Shown here in pieces: positions 36,477 through 44,716 of a stretch of 64,000 nt of DNA; position 1 is the first letter of the stretch, and every line of letters starts with the position of its first letter. Location of the stretch: the NCBI GenBank assembly GCA_947488485.1, contig CANKZO010000001.1, positions 6,647 to 70,646 on the forward strand, read 5' to 3'. The position numbers were made by a program, and so were the translations under genes. The notes beneath the pieces are model-generated. The model made no database searches, was not told the DNA's origin, and was given only the letters and a program-made list of their open reading frames with translations. This DNA is from Opitutia bacterium (GTDB lineage: Bacteria > Verrucomicrobiota > Verrucomicrobiae > Opitutales > UBA953).

Positions 36477-37910
36477 ATGCGTCTGCTTTGCGCCTCCCTG
36501 CTCGCGGCTTCCGCCGCGTTCGCCGCTCCTTCGGTCGAAGAAATCACGCCGACGAAGAAGGCTCCGTTCCTCCAGCCCGCCGAAGCGGACCGCGCCGAAC
36601 TGCACACGGCCATCAAGAACTACATGGCCAAGGAGCCGGGCACCTTCGAAGCCCACGCCGCCGCCCGCGACTTCCCCGGCGTCGTCGAGTCCAAGGAACG
36701 TGTCGCCCGGTCGGTCGCCTACGACGCGAATCTCGTCCACCGCTGGGACACCACCAACGGCGGCGCCCCGAATCTGTACACGAGCCCCGATGTCTGGCAG
36801 GAAACCGGCCTCTACGCGGCGCCCGGCGAAGTCGTCGTCGTGAAGGTCGCCTCGCTTCCCGAGCATCGGACGGTGAAGGTGATCATCGGCTGCCACCGCG
36901 ACAGCCTGCTGAAGTTGGAGAAGTGGAACCGCTTTCCGGTCATCGCGCGGACGTTCGAACTCAAGGTCGGCGAGAACAAGATCGCGAACGCCTTCGGCGG
37001 ACAGCTCTTCATCCAGAGCTCCCACAAGGACTGGCGTAAGCCGATGAAGGCTTCGCCTTCCACGCCGCTGCAGTTCAGCAACGCCGTCGCGATGCCGACC
37101 TACGTGCTCGGCAAGGACACTCCGGCATCCTGGGCGAAAGCCAAGCAGCTGCCCGCCCCCTGGGTCACCCTCTCCGGCAAGCAGGTGATCCTGCACGTCC
37201 AGGCTTCCGCGGTGAAGGAACTGACCGACCCGAAGGCCCTGCTGGAATGGTGGGATAAGTCGATGGTCCTCGAAGACGACCTCATCGCCCTCCGCCGGCT
37301 CGCCCCGGAACGCGTGGTCCCGGACCGGCAGATCTCCGCCGGCTTCATGCACTCGGGCTATCCGTTCATGTGCTGGATCGATCCGTCGCAGAAAGACAGC
37401 GTCGACCTCCCCAAGCTCATGAAGGAAGGCAACTGGGGCTTCTTCCACGAACTCGGCCACAACCACCAATGCTCCGCCTGGACGTTCAACGGACAGACCG
37501 AAGTCACGTGCAATCTGTTCTCGCTTTATGTCATGGAGAAACTCGTCGGCAAGCCGCAGGGACGGGGCCATCCGGCGATGGAGAAGCTCGATGAGCTCCT
37601 CGCGAAGCGCTTCGCCGCCGAACCGAACAAGGGTCCGTTCGAACAGCTCGCGACCTTCGTCGTGCTGATCCGCGCCCATGGCTGGGAACCCCTCCGCGAG
37701 ACCCTCCGTTCCTACGCGACCGACGCCGCCCCCAAGGGCAGCACCAAGGAACAGCTCCAGAGTCTCTTCGCCTTGCGCTACGGGAAGGCCGCCAAGGCCG
37801 ACGTGAGCGAGTATTTCGAGAAGATGGGCTACCATGTCGAACCGACGACCAAGTCCGCCCTCCAAGGCCTCCCGGCCTTCCGGCCGACCCTGCCCTCGTC
37901 GGCTAAGTGA
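36477..37910 (+). CDS. Secreted M60-like (enhancin-type) metallopeptidase
   Basis: 477 residues from ATG 36477 with a signal peptide (LLCASLLAASAAFAA). The zinc motif HELGHNHQ lies near residues 324-331 and a candidate third ligand Glu342 follows 13 residues after the second His, fitting HExxHx(8,28)E of the M60/PF13402 group. M60 members can cleave mucin-like glycoproteins. The rest of the protein shows an N-terminal beta-rich domain. It suggests glycoprotein use but the substrate is unproven. Confidence 0.8.
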   Translation: MRLLCASLLAASAAFAAPSVEEITPTKKAPFLQPAEADRAELHTAIKNYMAKEPGTFEAHAAARDFPGVVESKERVARSVAYDANLVHRWDTTNGGAPNLYTSPDVWQETGLYAAPGEVVVVKVASLPEHRTVKVIIGCHRDSLLKLEKWNRFPVIARTFELKVGENKIANAFGGQLFIQSSHKDWRKPMKASPSTPLQFSNAVAMPTYVLGKDTPASWAKAKQLPAPWVTLSGKQVILHVQASAVKELTDPKALLEWWDKSMVLEDDLIALRRLAPERVVPDRQISAGFMHSGYPFMCWIDPSQKDSVDLPKLMKEGNWGFFHELGHNHQCSAWTFNGQTEVTCNLFSLYVMEKLVGKPQGRGHPAMEKLDELLAKRFAAEPNKGPFEQLATFVVLIRAHGWEPLRETLRSYATDAAPKGSTKEQLQSLFALRYGKAAKADVSEYFEKMGYHVEPTTKSALQGLPAFRPTLPSSAK

Positions 37911-38010
37911 CGTCATGACAAGGGGTCGCCGGGCGACGCCTTCTGCCTCGCTCTGCGGGCTTATTTAAACTTAATACGTCTTCGTCGGCCCTCGCCGCCG
38001 CCTTTCGACC

Positions 38011-39066
38011 ATGTCCCTCATTTCCCGCCTTTCCGCCCGCCTCCAGAACCACCCCAAGCGCATCGTCTTCCCCGAAGGCTCCGACGCCCGCGTGATCCAG
38101 GCCGCCCGCCAGTTCGTCGTGAAGAAGCTCGGCGTCCCGATCCTCGTCGGCGACCGCCAGCGCATCAAGGTCAACGCCGCCCGCCTCAACATCAGCCTCG
38201 AAGGCATCCGCGTCGTCGAACCCGAACGGAGCGACGAGCTCAAAGGCTTCGCCGAGAAACTCGAGTCGATCCAGCGCTACGGCAACACGAACCTCCAGGG
38301 CGATCCGGCCGAGCTGGCCCTCAATCCGAACTACTTCGCCTGCCTGATGGTCGCCACCGGCGGCGCCGACGCGCTCATTTCCGGCGCCACCACCCACGCC
38401 TCCTCGGGCCTCCGCGCCATCCTACAGGTGATGCCCCGCCAGGCCGGCGTCGAGACGGTCTCCTCGATGCAGATCCTCGAATCCGAAGAGGGTAAGTTCG
38501 GCATCGACGGCGTCCTCTTCCTCGCCGATTGCGGCGTCATCCCGGAACCGACCGCCGAACAGCTGGCCGACATCGCAGTGACCACCGCCGGCCTCGCCGG
38601 CCACCTCACCAACACCACGCCGAAGGTCGCGATGCTCGCCTACTCCACCCATGCGTCCAACCCGCGCCTGGCCTCGGTGAAGAAAGTCCAGGTCGCCACC
38701 GACCTCGCCCGTCGCAAGGCCCGCGAACTGGGCATCACCTGCGATATCGACGGCGAGATGCAGGCCGACGCCGCCATCAATCCCTTCGCCGCCCAATCCA
38801 AGGAAGTCTCGGGCGCCGTCGCGGGCCGCGCCGGCGTGCTGATCTTTCCCGACCTCAACTCGGGCAACATCGCCTCGAAGATGGCCCAGCATATCGCCGA
38901 CATCCCGGCCTACGGCCAGATCCTCACCGGCCTCGACCGTCCCGCCGCCGAGATCTCCCGCGGCGCCAGCGCCCACGATATCTTCGGCACCGCGGTCATC
39001 GTGGCCGCGCAGGCGGTCGACAAGTCCTACCTCTTCCCGAAGCTGAAGGACGGTCCCGCCGCCTGA
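38011..39066 (+). CDS. pta: Phosphate acetyltransferase (catalytic domain only)
   Basis: 351 residues. PTA_PTB-fold motifs: KRIVFPEGSDARVIQAA, LMVATGGADALISGATTHAS, GVLFLADCGVIPEPTAEQLA, EMQADAAINPFAA, LIFPDLNSGNIASKM and GLDRPAAEISRGASAHDI. It interconverts acetyl-CoA and acetyl phosphate. The length is the short type; the extra N-terminal domain of E. coli Pta is absent here but a homologue of that part is the next gene (2-nt gap). No ackA nearby. AT-rich promoter-like TTATTTAAACTTAATAC lies upstream at 37961. Confidence 0.93.
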   Translation: MSLISRLSARLQNHPKRIVFPEGSDARVIQAARQFVVKKLGVPILVGDRQRIKVNAARLNISLEGIRVVEPERSDELKGFAEKLESIQRYGNTNLQGDPAELALNPNYFACLMVATGGADALISGATTHASSGLRAILQVMPRQAGVETVSSMQILESEEGKFGIDGVLFLADCGVIPEPTAEQLADIAVTTAGLAGHLTNTTPKVAMLAYSTHASNPRLASVKKVQVATDLARRKARELGITCDIDGEMQADAAINPFAAQSKEVSGAVAGRAGVLIFPDLNSGNIASKMAQHIADIPAYGQILTGLDRPAAEISRGASAHDIFGTAVIVAAQAVDKSYLFPKLKDGPAA

Positions 39067-39068
39067 TC

Positions 39069-40214
39069 ATGCCCATCCGCAAGCGCTTCGCTGACAACGT
39101 TCCCGGGCTGCTCCTGCGCCCGATGAACCTGGACACGCGACGGATCTTCGTCGCGGCGACGCGCATGAACGACGGCAAGACGACCACCTGCCTCGGCCTC
39201 ACGGCCGCCCTGCAGGCGATGGGCCTGCACGTGGGCTACATCAAGCCGATCGCCCAGCGCGTGGTGATGTCGGGCGAAGACCAGGTCGACGAGGATACGC
39301 TGCTCATCGACGGCCTCTTCGACCTCAACGTCCCGATCGCCGCGATGTCGCCCGTGGCCATCGGCCCCGACTTCACGAAGCAGTATCTGGAGAATCCGGA
39401 CGAGATCGGCCCGCAGCTCAAGGACCGCATCTGCCGCGCCTTCGACCGTACGGCCTACGGCAAGGACATCGTCGTCGTCGAAGGTTCCGGCCACGCCGGC
39501 GTGGGTTCCGTCTTCGGCGCCTCGAACGCCGACAACGCCCGGGTGCTCGGCTCCAAGGCCATCATCGTCGCAGCCGGCGGCATCGGCAAACCGATCGACG
39601 AGATCGCCCTCAACAAGGCGCTCTTCGACAAGGCCGGCGTCGAGGTCGTAGGCGCCATCCTCAACAAGGTGATGCCGGACAAGCTGGAATTCATCCGCGA
39701 CTTCGCCGGGCGTGGCCTCCGCAAGCTCGGCGTGCCCCTCCTCGGCGTCGTACCGCTCCAAGAGACGCTCGTCTATCCCAACCTCGACCAAGTCGCCGAT
39801 GAGACCAAGGCCCGCTGGATCCACCAGCCGGCCGGCCTCCGCCGCGTCCGTCGCGTCGTCATCGGAGCGATGTCCGCCCGGCGCTCCGCCGAATACCTGC
39901 GCGTCCCCGGCACCTTGGTGATCGTGCCCGGCGACCGCGAGGACCTGCTCGAAGCCTTCATCGCCGGCGTGGGCGCCGAAGCCCTCTCCGGCGTGCTGTT
40001 CTCGAACGGGCTGCTGCCCAACGACGACATCGTCCGGCGCCTCAAGGAGGCCGGTATCGCGATGGCCGCGGTCGAAGCCGAATCCTTCGCGGTCACCGCA
40101 CGCATCAATAACATGACGGTGAAGACGATGCGTCAGGACGCCGACAAGATCCCGATCATCCGTAAGATGATCTCGGATTCCGTCGACATCCAAGCCCTGC
40201 TCCGCTCGCTCTGA
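39069..40214 (+). CDS. Separate BioD-like/DRTGG protein (Pta N-terminal-domain homologue)
   Basis: 381 residues from ATG 39069. The P-loop segment IFVAATRMNDGKTTTCLGLT at the start and DIVVVEGSGHAGVGSVFGAS belong to the AAA_26/BioD-like fold. A C-terminal DRTGG-like domain follows (VIGAMSARRSAEYL, LVIVPGDREDLLEAFIAG). In E. coli-type Pta these domains precede the catalytic domain in one chain. Here they form a separate gene 2 nt after pta, in the opposite order. A regulatory partner of Pta is likely (inference). Confidence 0.8.
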   Translation: MPIRKRFADNVPGLLLRPMNLDTRRIFVAATRMNDGKTTTCLGLTAALQAMGLHVGYIKPIAQRVVMSGEDQVDEDTLLIDGLFDLNVPIAAMSPVAIGPDFTKQYLENPDEIGPQLKDRICRAFDRTAYGKDIVVVEGSGHAGVGSVFGASNADNARVLGSKAIIVAAGGIGKPIDEIALNKALFDKAGVEVVGAILNKVMPDKLEFIRDFAGRGLRKLGVPLLGVVPLQETLVYPNLDQVADETKARWIHQPAGLRRVRRVVIGAMSARRSAEYLRVPGTLVIVPGDREDLLEAFIAGVGAEALSGVLFSNGLLPNDDIVRRLKEAGIAMAAVEAESFAVTARINNMTVKTMRQDADKIPIIRKMISDSVDIQALLRSL

Positions 40215-40218
40215 GCGG

Positions 40219-41190
40219 TCAGACCTTCCGCAGCACCTCGTCGAGACGCGTGAAGTGGGCGTCATCGAAACCCATGGCACGCTTCAGGAAGGCGTCGCGC
40301 TCGATGAGATTGGGGATCTTGCCCGCCTCCCGCCACTGGGCGGTGGTGATGAGTCCGCGTAAGCGCACCCAGAAAGCTCCGACGGGCACGGGATAATCAC
40401 TGCCGTGCAAGAAACGTCCCAGGCGTCCGGATTCCTTGACCTGCTTGAGGACGCCGCTGCGGATCGGGCTATTGAGGGCGCTCGTATCGGCGTATAGCTT
40501 CGGAAATTCGTCCATGAGCTTGGTGAGCTCGCCGAAGTAGTTCTGATCGAAGAAGTGGCTGTTACCCGAGGAATGGGCGGCGATGACCTTGACGCCTAGC
40601 TCCAACGGGCGACGGAGGATGCGCGGATCCTGGTAAGCACGATTGATGACCGGCACGGTCATCTCGCCGCCGGTATGGCAGAGGAACGGGAGGCCAGCGG
40701 CGGCCATGCGTCGCCAGAACTCATCATACTTGGGCAGAGAACAGTCCACGTTCTGGCAGTTGGGCAGCAGTTTCAACGCGCGGGCGCCGGACGCCAGGCA
40801 GCGATCTAGTTCTTCCAAGGCGTCCTTGCGCCCGGGATGGATCGAGACCGCCGGCACGAACTCCGGATTCTCGCGGCAGACCTTAAACAAGTAGTCGTTC
40901 GGCACATGGAACGAACCGAAGTCCATCTTCTTGCCTTCCTCATCGTAAACCTCGTCCTGCGCCAGCAGCAAGGCCTTGTCCACGTAGGAGCCCCGGATGA
41001 GCTCACGCAGGGCCTCGACGTATTTCACATCGAAGTCCTTGTGCGTGAGCGGGAGTGGCATGCCGACGGCCCGACGCATGACCTCGCTGAGGGCCCGCAG
41101 CCAGAGGCCTTCGATCCGCAGCCAGCAGCCGCTCCCGTCTTGGCCGTTTCCGACGAGGTGGACGTGACAATCATAACGCGTGGGGTTCAT
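40219..41190 (-). CDS. Amidohydrolase-family protein (Amidohydro_2-type)
   Basis: 323 residues from ATG 41190. TIM-barrel metal motif DCHVHLVGN at the start (HxH), a Lys in RALKLLPNCQNVD, FLCHTGGEM, VIAAHSSG and the C-terminal FLHGSDYPVP with Asp. Relatives act on aromatic acids or sugar lactones. The substrate is unknown. It is convergent with the BioD/DRTGG gene (4-nt gap). Confidence 0.8.
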   Translation of the reverse strand: MNPTRYDCHVHLVGNGQDGSGCWLRIEGLWLRALSEVMRRAVGMPLPLTHKDFDVKYVEALRELIRGSYVDKALLLAQDEVYDEEGKKMDFGSFHVPNDYLFKVCRENPEFVPAVSIHPGRKDALEELDRCLASGARALKLLPNCQNVDCSLPKYDEFWRRMAAAGLPFLCHTGGEMTVPVINRAYQDPRILRRPLELGVKVIAAHSSGNSHFFDQNYFGELTKLMDEFPKLYADTSALNSPIRSGVLKQVKESGRLGRFLHGSDYPVPVGAFWVRLRGLITTAQWREAGKIPNLIERDAFLKRAMGFDDAHFTRLDEVLRKV

Positions 41191-41197
41191 GGAAAGA

Positions 41198-41311
41198 TCA
41201 GTTCTCCTGCTTATCCGCGGTGATGCGGCCGTAAAGCCAGGCGACACCGAAGAAAGCGACGACTGGGGCTCCGTAGTCGCAGATCACCGCGCATAGGCCA
41301 GCGGAGTACAT
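41198..41311 (-). CDS. Possible small membrane protein
   Basis: A 37-residue frame from ATG 41311 with one hydrophobic segment (SAGLCAVICDYGAPVVAFFG) and the charged tail GRITADKQEN. It lies in the 201-nt gap between nagA and the amidohydrolase, on the same strand as both. It could be a translated small protein or only a chance frame; no other evidence. The rest of the gap has moderately AT-rich sequence and no obvious terminator. Confidence 0.3.
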   Translation of the reverse strand: MYSAGLCAVICDYGAPVVAFFGVAWLYGRITADKQEN

Positions 41312-41391
41312 GCGGTAAAGATACGCCTCATTCCAAGGTAAGCGAGGTAATGGTGAGGGCCGCGCATCGATAAAATCAATGCGTTCGGTCG

Positions 41392-42546
41392 CTATTCGGA
41401 CCGGACGCCCCGTGACCAGACGCCGACCACCTGCGGGGCGTCCGCGCCGCCATCCCACTCCAAGGCGACCATGTCCGCCGGCTGACCGACGGCCAAGGCT
41501 CCCCTGCCCCCGATCACCTGTCCAGGCGCGCTGGTCATCAAGGCGAGGGTCTCCCCGAACGTCAGGCCGACCTGACCGACCAAGACCGGCACCGCCGCAA
41601 GCAAGGGCAAGGCAGCACCAGCGAGGTAGTTGCCCGTGCCGTCATCGATGGCGAGGAAGCCGTCGGCCCGTAACTCGACCTTGCCGCCGATCGGGGTCTG
41701 ATATTTCCCGGCAGCCAGGCCACCCAAGGCGACGGTGTCCGAGACGACCAACGATCGCCCAAGGCCTTTGGCGCGGAGCATGACCTTCAGCTGCGCCGGG
41801 GTGAGATGATGCCCGTCGGCGATGAACATGGCCGTGAGCCGATCGTCGGCCAACTGCGGCCAGAGATGGTTATGCCGTCGGTTCAGCAGCGCATGCGAAC
41901 CGTTGCCGAGGTGCGTCGAAAGCGTCGCGCCGGCGTCGACCGCGACGGCGATCTGCGTGGCATCGGCCGCGGTGTGTCCGAGCGAGACGACCACGCCGGA
42001 CTTCACGAGATGACGGATGTAAGCCGGGGATTCCGGCCAATGAGGCGAAAGCGTCACGAGCTTCACGAGTCCGCCGGCGGCTTGCTGCCAGCGATCGAAC
42101 TCGGCGATGGCCGGGGCGCGCACGTCCGCTGCCGGATGCGCTCCGCGCGGCCCATCCTCGGGCGCGATGTGCGGCCCTTCGACATGGATGCCGGCGACCA
42201 TCGCGGCGACATCGGTAAACTGACTGCAGGCCTCACGGATGGTCCGTAAGGCGGCGATGATGCGTGCCTCTGGCGCGGTGATGATCGTCGGCAGGAACGT
42301 CGTGACCCCGACCTTGAGCAGCGCCTGGCACAGGGCCCGCACGGTCGCCGTATCGAGGGTCAGTCCGTTGAGATCATGTCCGGCGTAGCCATTGACCTGC
42401 AGGTCGACCAAGCCGGCGCTGAGCCAGCGCTTTTCGCCGTGTTCGGCGAATGCGATCGCCTTGATCACGCCGCCTTCGATCTCCACAGCCAGACCGCGCC
42501 CCGTGATAGGATCGCGACCAAGGACACGCTGGGAGGAGGCGGACAC
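41392..42546 (-). CDS. nagA: N-acetylglucosamine-6-phosphate deacetylase
   Basis: 384 residues. Motifs: GLVDLQVNGYAGHDLNG, GIHVEGPHIAPEDGPRGAH (metal Glu), SLGHTAADA, LSTHLGNGSHALLNRRH and LVVSDTVALGG (catalytic Asp). It removes acetyl from GlcNAc-6-P, giving GlcN-6-P for the adjacent nagB product. It follows nagB by 4 nt. No GlcNAc transporter or kinase is in the window. Confidence 0.92.
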   Translation of the reverse strand: MSASSQRVLGRDPITGRGLAVEIEGGVIKAIAFAEHGEKRWLSAGLVDLQVNGYAGHDLNGLTLDTATVRALCQALLKVGVTTFLPTIITAPEARIIAALRTIREACSQFTDVAAMVAGIHVEGPHIAPEDGPRGAHPAADVRAPAIAEFDRWQQAAGGLVKLVTLSPHWPESPAYIRHLVKSGVVVSLGHTAADATQIAVAVDAGATLSTHLGNGSHALLNRRHNHLWPQLADDRLTAMFIADGHHLTPAQLKVMLRAKGLGRSLVVSDTVALGGLAAGKYQTPIGGKVELRADGFLAIDDGTGNYLAGAALPLLAAVPVLVGQVGLTFGETLALMTSAPGQVIGGRGALAVGQPADMVALEWDGGADAPQVVGVWSRGVRSE

Positions 42547-42550
42547 GGAA

Positions 42551-43291
42551 TCAGCGGGCGAGTTCGGTCGCCGCGGCGTCGTCGATATACAGCGTGCAGT
42601 CAGCGTGGCGCTGGACGATCGAAGCGGGACAGGTCGGCGTCACCGGACCTTCGACCGTACCTTTCACCGCGACGGCCTTACGCTTGTCCGGGACGGAGAG
42701 GATGAGGCGCGCGCTCTTCATGATCTGGCGGATCGACATCGACACGGCCTGCTTGGGCACGTCGTCAAAGGTCGGGAACCAGCCCTCGCCGAACTGCTGC
42801 TGGCGGCAGGCGTGGTCGAGGTTCACGACGATGTAAGGCACCTCGGTCTCGAAATCCGCGGGCGGATCATTGAAGGCGAGGTGAGAGTTCTCGCCGATAC
42901 CGGCGAAACAGAGGTCGATCGGACAGGCCGCGATGCGCGCATTGAGACGCTTCAGTTCGGCGGCGAGATCCGGCGCGTCGGCGTCCACGGGGACGAACTC
43001 CGCCCGGGCCGGCAGCTGGTCGATGAAGCGTTCGCGGAGATACTTGCGGAAGCTCGCGCCATGCGCCTCCGGGAGGCCGACGTATTCGTCGAGGTGAAAG
43101 ATCGTGACCTTGGTCCAGTCGATGCCGGGCTCCTTCACGAGCTGCTTGAGCGTCTCGAACTGGCTGGCGCCGGTGGCGACGATGATGTTCGCCCGGGGCT
43201 GGCGGGCGAGGATGGCGCGCAGTTCGCGGGCGCCATGTGCGGCCGCGGCGTGGCCCATGGCGACGGCGTCCTTATGCTGTTCGATCTTCAT
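42551..43291 (-). CDS. nagB: Glucosamine-6-phosphate deaminase-like protein
   Basis: 246 residues. ATGASQF, the catalytic-base region [11 protein letters not shown] (Asp68) and [17 protein letters not shown] are present. The E. coli-type active-site triad Asp-x-His...Glu reads here as Asn135, His137 and Asp142. This ENxHLAFNDP form is typical of a distinct NagB subgroup. The likely role is GlcN-6-P to fructose-6-P plus ammonia, as the nagA neighbour implies. A 13-bp palindrome lies just upstream of the start. Confidence 0.85.
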   Translation of the reverse strand: MKIEQHKDAVAMGHAAAAHGARELRAILARQPRANIIVATGASQFETLKQLVKEPGIDWTKVTIFHLDEYVGLPEAHGASFRKYLRERFIDQLPARAEFVPVDADAPDLAAELKRLNARIAACPIDLCFAGIGENSHLAFNDPPADFETEVPYIVVNLDHACRQQQFGEGWFPTFDDVPKQAVSMSIRQIMKSARLILSVPDKRKAVAVKGTVEGPVTPTCPASIVQRHADCTLYIDDAAATELAR

Positions 43292-43299
43292 GGCGGGGT

Positions 43300-43312
43300 G
43301 CAGTCAGACTGC
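43300..43312 (-). promoter_or_regulatory. Perfect palindrome upstream of nagB
   Basis: GCAGTC-A-GACTGC, perfect 6-bp arms, 9-21 nt before the nagB ATG. It could be an operator for an aminosugar regulator or an RNA hairpin at the RBS. Not a match to the NagR/NagC consensus that I know. Confidence 0.4.
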
Positions 43313-43371
43313 CCTACCCCGCCCCCGGCGGGCAAGCGCCTAACGCCGGCCAAACGGAGGACTTCCGGCGA

Positions 43372-44706
43372 TTAGCCGACGAGGTCGAGGCCGCGGAGGG
43401 TGCCGGTGGACGAAGCGAACTGGTCCGCCTCGATGCCCATGCGTTGCAACATGGAGACGTAGAGGTTCGGCAGCGGATAATTGTTCTCGGTGTCGAAGAC
43501 GTGGTGCTGGCCGTGCTTGAAGCCGCCACCCATGAGCAGGGTCGGCAGATTCGTCGTCGTATGGGCGCTGGCGTTGCCGAGGTTGCTGCCATACAGGATC
43601 ATCGTGCGATCCAGCAGGGACTGACCGTCTTCCTTGGCGGACTTCAGGTCAGCCATCAGCTTGGCAAGCAGCGTCATGTGCATGCTGTCGATCTGCTTAA
43701 GCTGCGCGAGCTTCTTGGCCGACTTGCCGTGGTGAGAAAGGCTGTGGTAACCGTCGGTCGTCGTGTGGACGTGGTCGATATCGAGGGCCGGGGTGTTGAC
43801 GCTATCCAGCATGAGGGTGACCGCACGAGAGGAGTCGGTCTCGAAGCAGAGGCGGGCCATGTCATACATCAGCCGGACCTTATCCATATACTCCTTGGGG
43901 CTGCCCGGATCGCGCGGGGCCGACGTGGTGGCCACGGGACGCGGCTTACGCTCCCACTCCTTGGACATCTGCATGCGCTGCTCGAGCTCGCGCACGCTGG
44001 TGAAATACTGATCGAGACGGTCGCGGTCGCGCGCGCCCATGGTGCGACGGAGTTCGCCGGCCTGGCCGCCCACGGCGTCCAGGATGCTCTGGCCGAGCTG
44101 CAGACGGCGCTCCTGCGCCCTCACTTCGGCCTCGGAGCCGCCCATGAACATCTTCCGGAAGACCTCGGAGGCGCGCTCTTCGGTCGGGATCATCACGCCG
44201 CCGGCGGTCCACGAAAGACTGCGGGAGCCCCGGGCGCAGTTCACGCCGAGGGTCATCGAAGGGAAGCGCGTGAGATGTCCGATGCGCTCGGCCATGAACT
44301 GGTCGAGGGAGATCGTATTGCGGAAGCCGCCGCTGCTCGGGTGCGGGGCCGCAGTCAGGAAGCAGTTGTCGGCCGGGTGGCCGCCGTCCACATCCGGGTG
44401 CGATACGCCGGAGAAGACGCTGAAGTCATTACGATGCGCCTGCAGGAGTTCGAGATAGGCCGACGGCTTGTAGTCCTTCCCCTTACCGGTCGGAAAGAAG
44501 TAGTCCGGGACGAGGCCGAGGTTATTGCAGATGCCCAGCATGCGACGGGGCTTGGTGGTCGGCGCCGGGGCCGCCGCGAAGGCCGGGGTCATGGCGTCGA
44601 GCATCGGCAAGGCCAGCAGCACGCCGGTGCCGGCCAGGAAGCGGCGACGAGAGACGGCGCGCTTGAACGCGACGAACGGGGCTTGGGAGGAACGGAAAGG
44701 AGCCAT
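43372..44706 (-). CDS. Tat-exported DUF1552 protein
   Basis: 444 residues from ATG 44706. Tat signal [20 protein letters not shown]. Segments such as [40 protein letters not shown] and [20 protein letters not shown] match the planctomycete/verrucomicrobial DUF1552 family, which may be related to alkaline-phosphatase-like folds. It is always found near DUF1592 cytochrome proteins in these phyla; here the DUF1592 gene is 10 nt upstream on the same strand. Function unknown. Confidence 0.85.
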   Translation of the reverse strand: MAPFRSSQAPFVAFKRAVSRRRFLAGTGVLLALPMLDAMTPAFAAAPAPTTKPRRMLGICNNLGLVPDYFFPTGKGKDYKPSAYLELLQAHRNDFSVFSGVSHPDVDGGHPADNCFLTAAPHPSSGGFRNTISLDQFMAERIGHLTRFPSMTLGVNCARGSRSLSWTAGGVMIPTEERASEVFRKMFMGGSEAEVRAQERRLQLGQSILDAVGGQAGELRRTMGARDRDRLDQYFTSVRELEQRMQMSKEWERKPRPVATTSAPRDPGSPKEYMDKVRLMYDMARLCFETDSSRAVTLMLDSVNTPALDIDHVHTTTDGYHSLSHHGKSAKKLAQLKQIDSMHMTLLAKLMADLKSAKEDGQSLLDRTMILYGSNLGNASAHTTTNLPTLLMGGGFKHGQHHVFDTENNYPLPNLYVSMLQRMGIEADQFASSTGTLRGLDLVG

Positions 44707-44716
44707 CGGGGTAGGT

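Noticed and set aside
41198..41458. 86-residue frame next to nagA as a full-length gene
   Set aside because: Its N-terminal part overlaps nagA in antisense-like low-complexity sequence. Only the short 37-residue part is kept as a low-confidence candidate.
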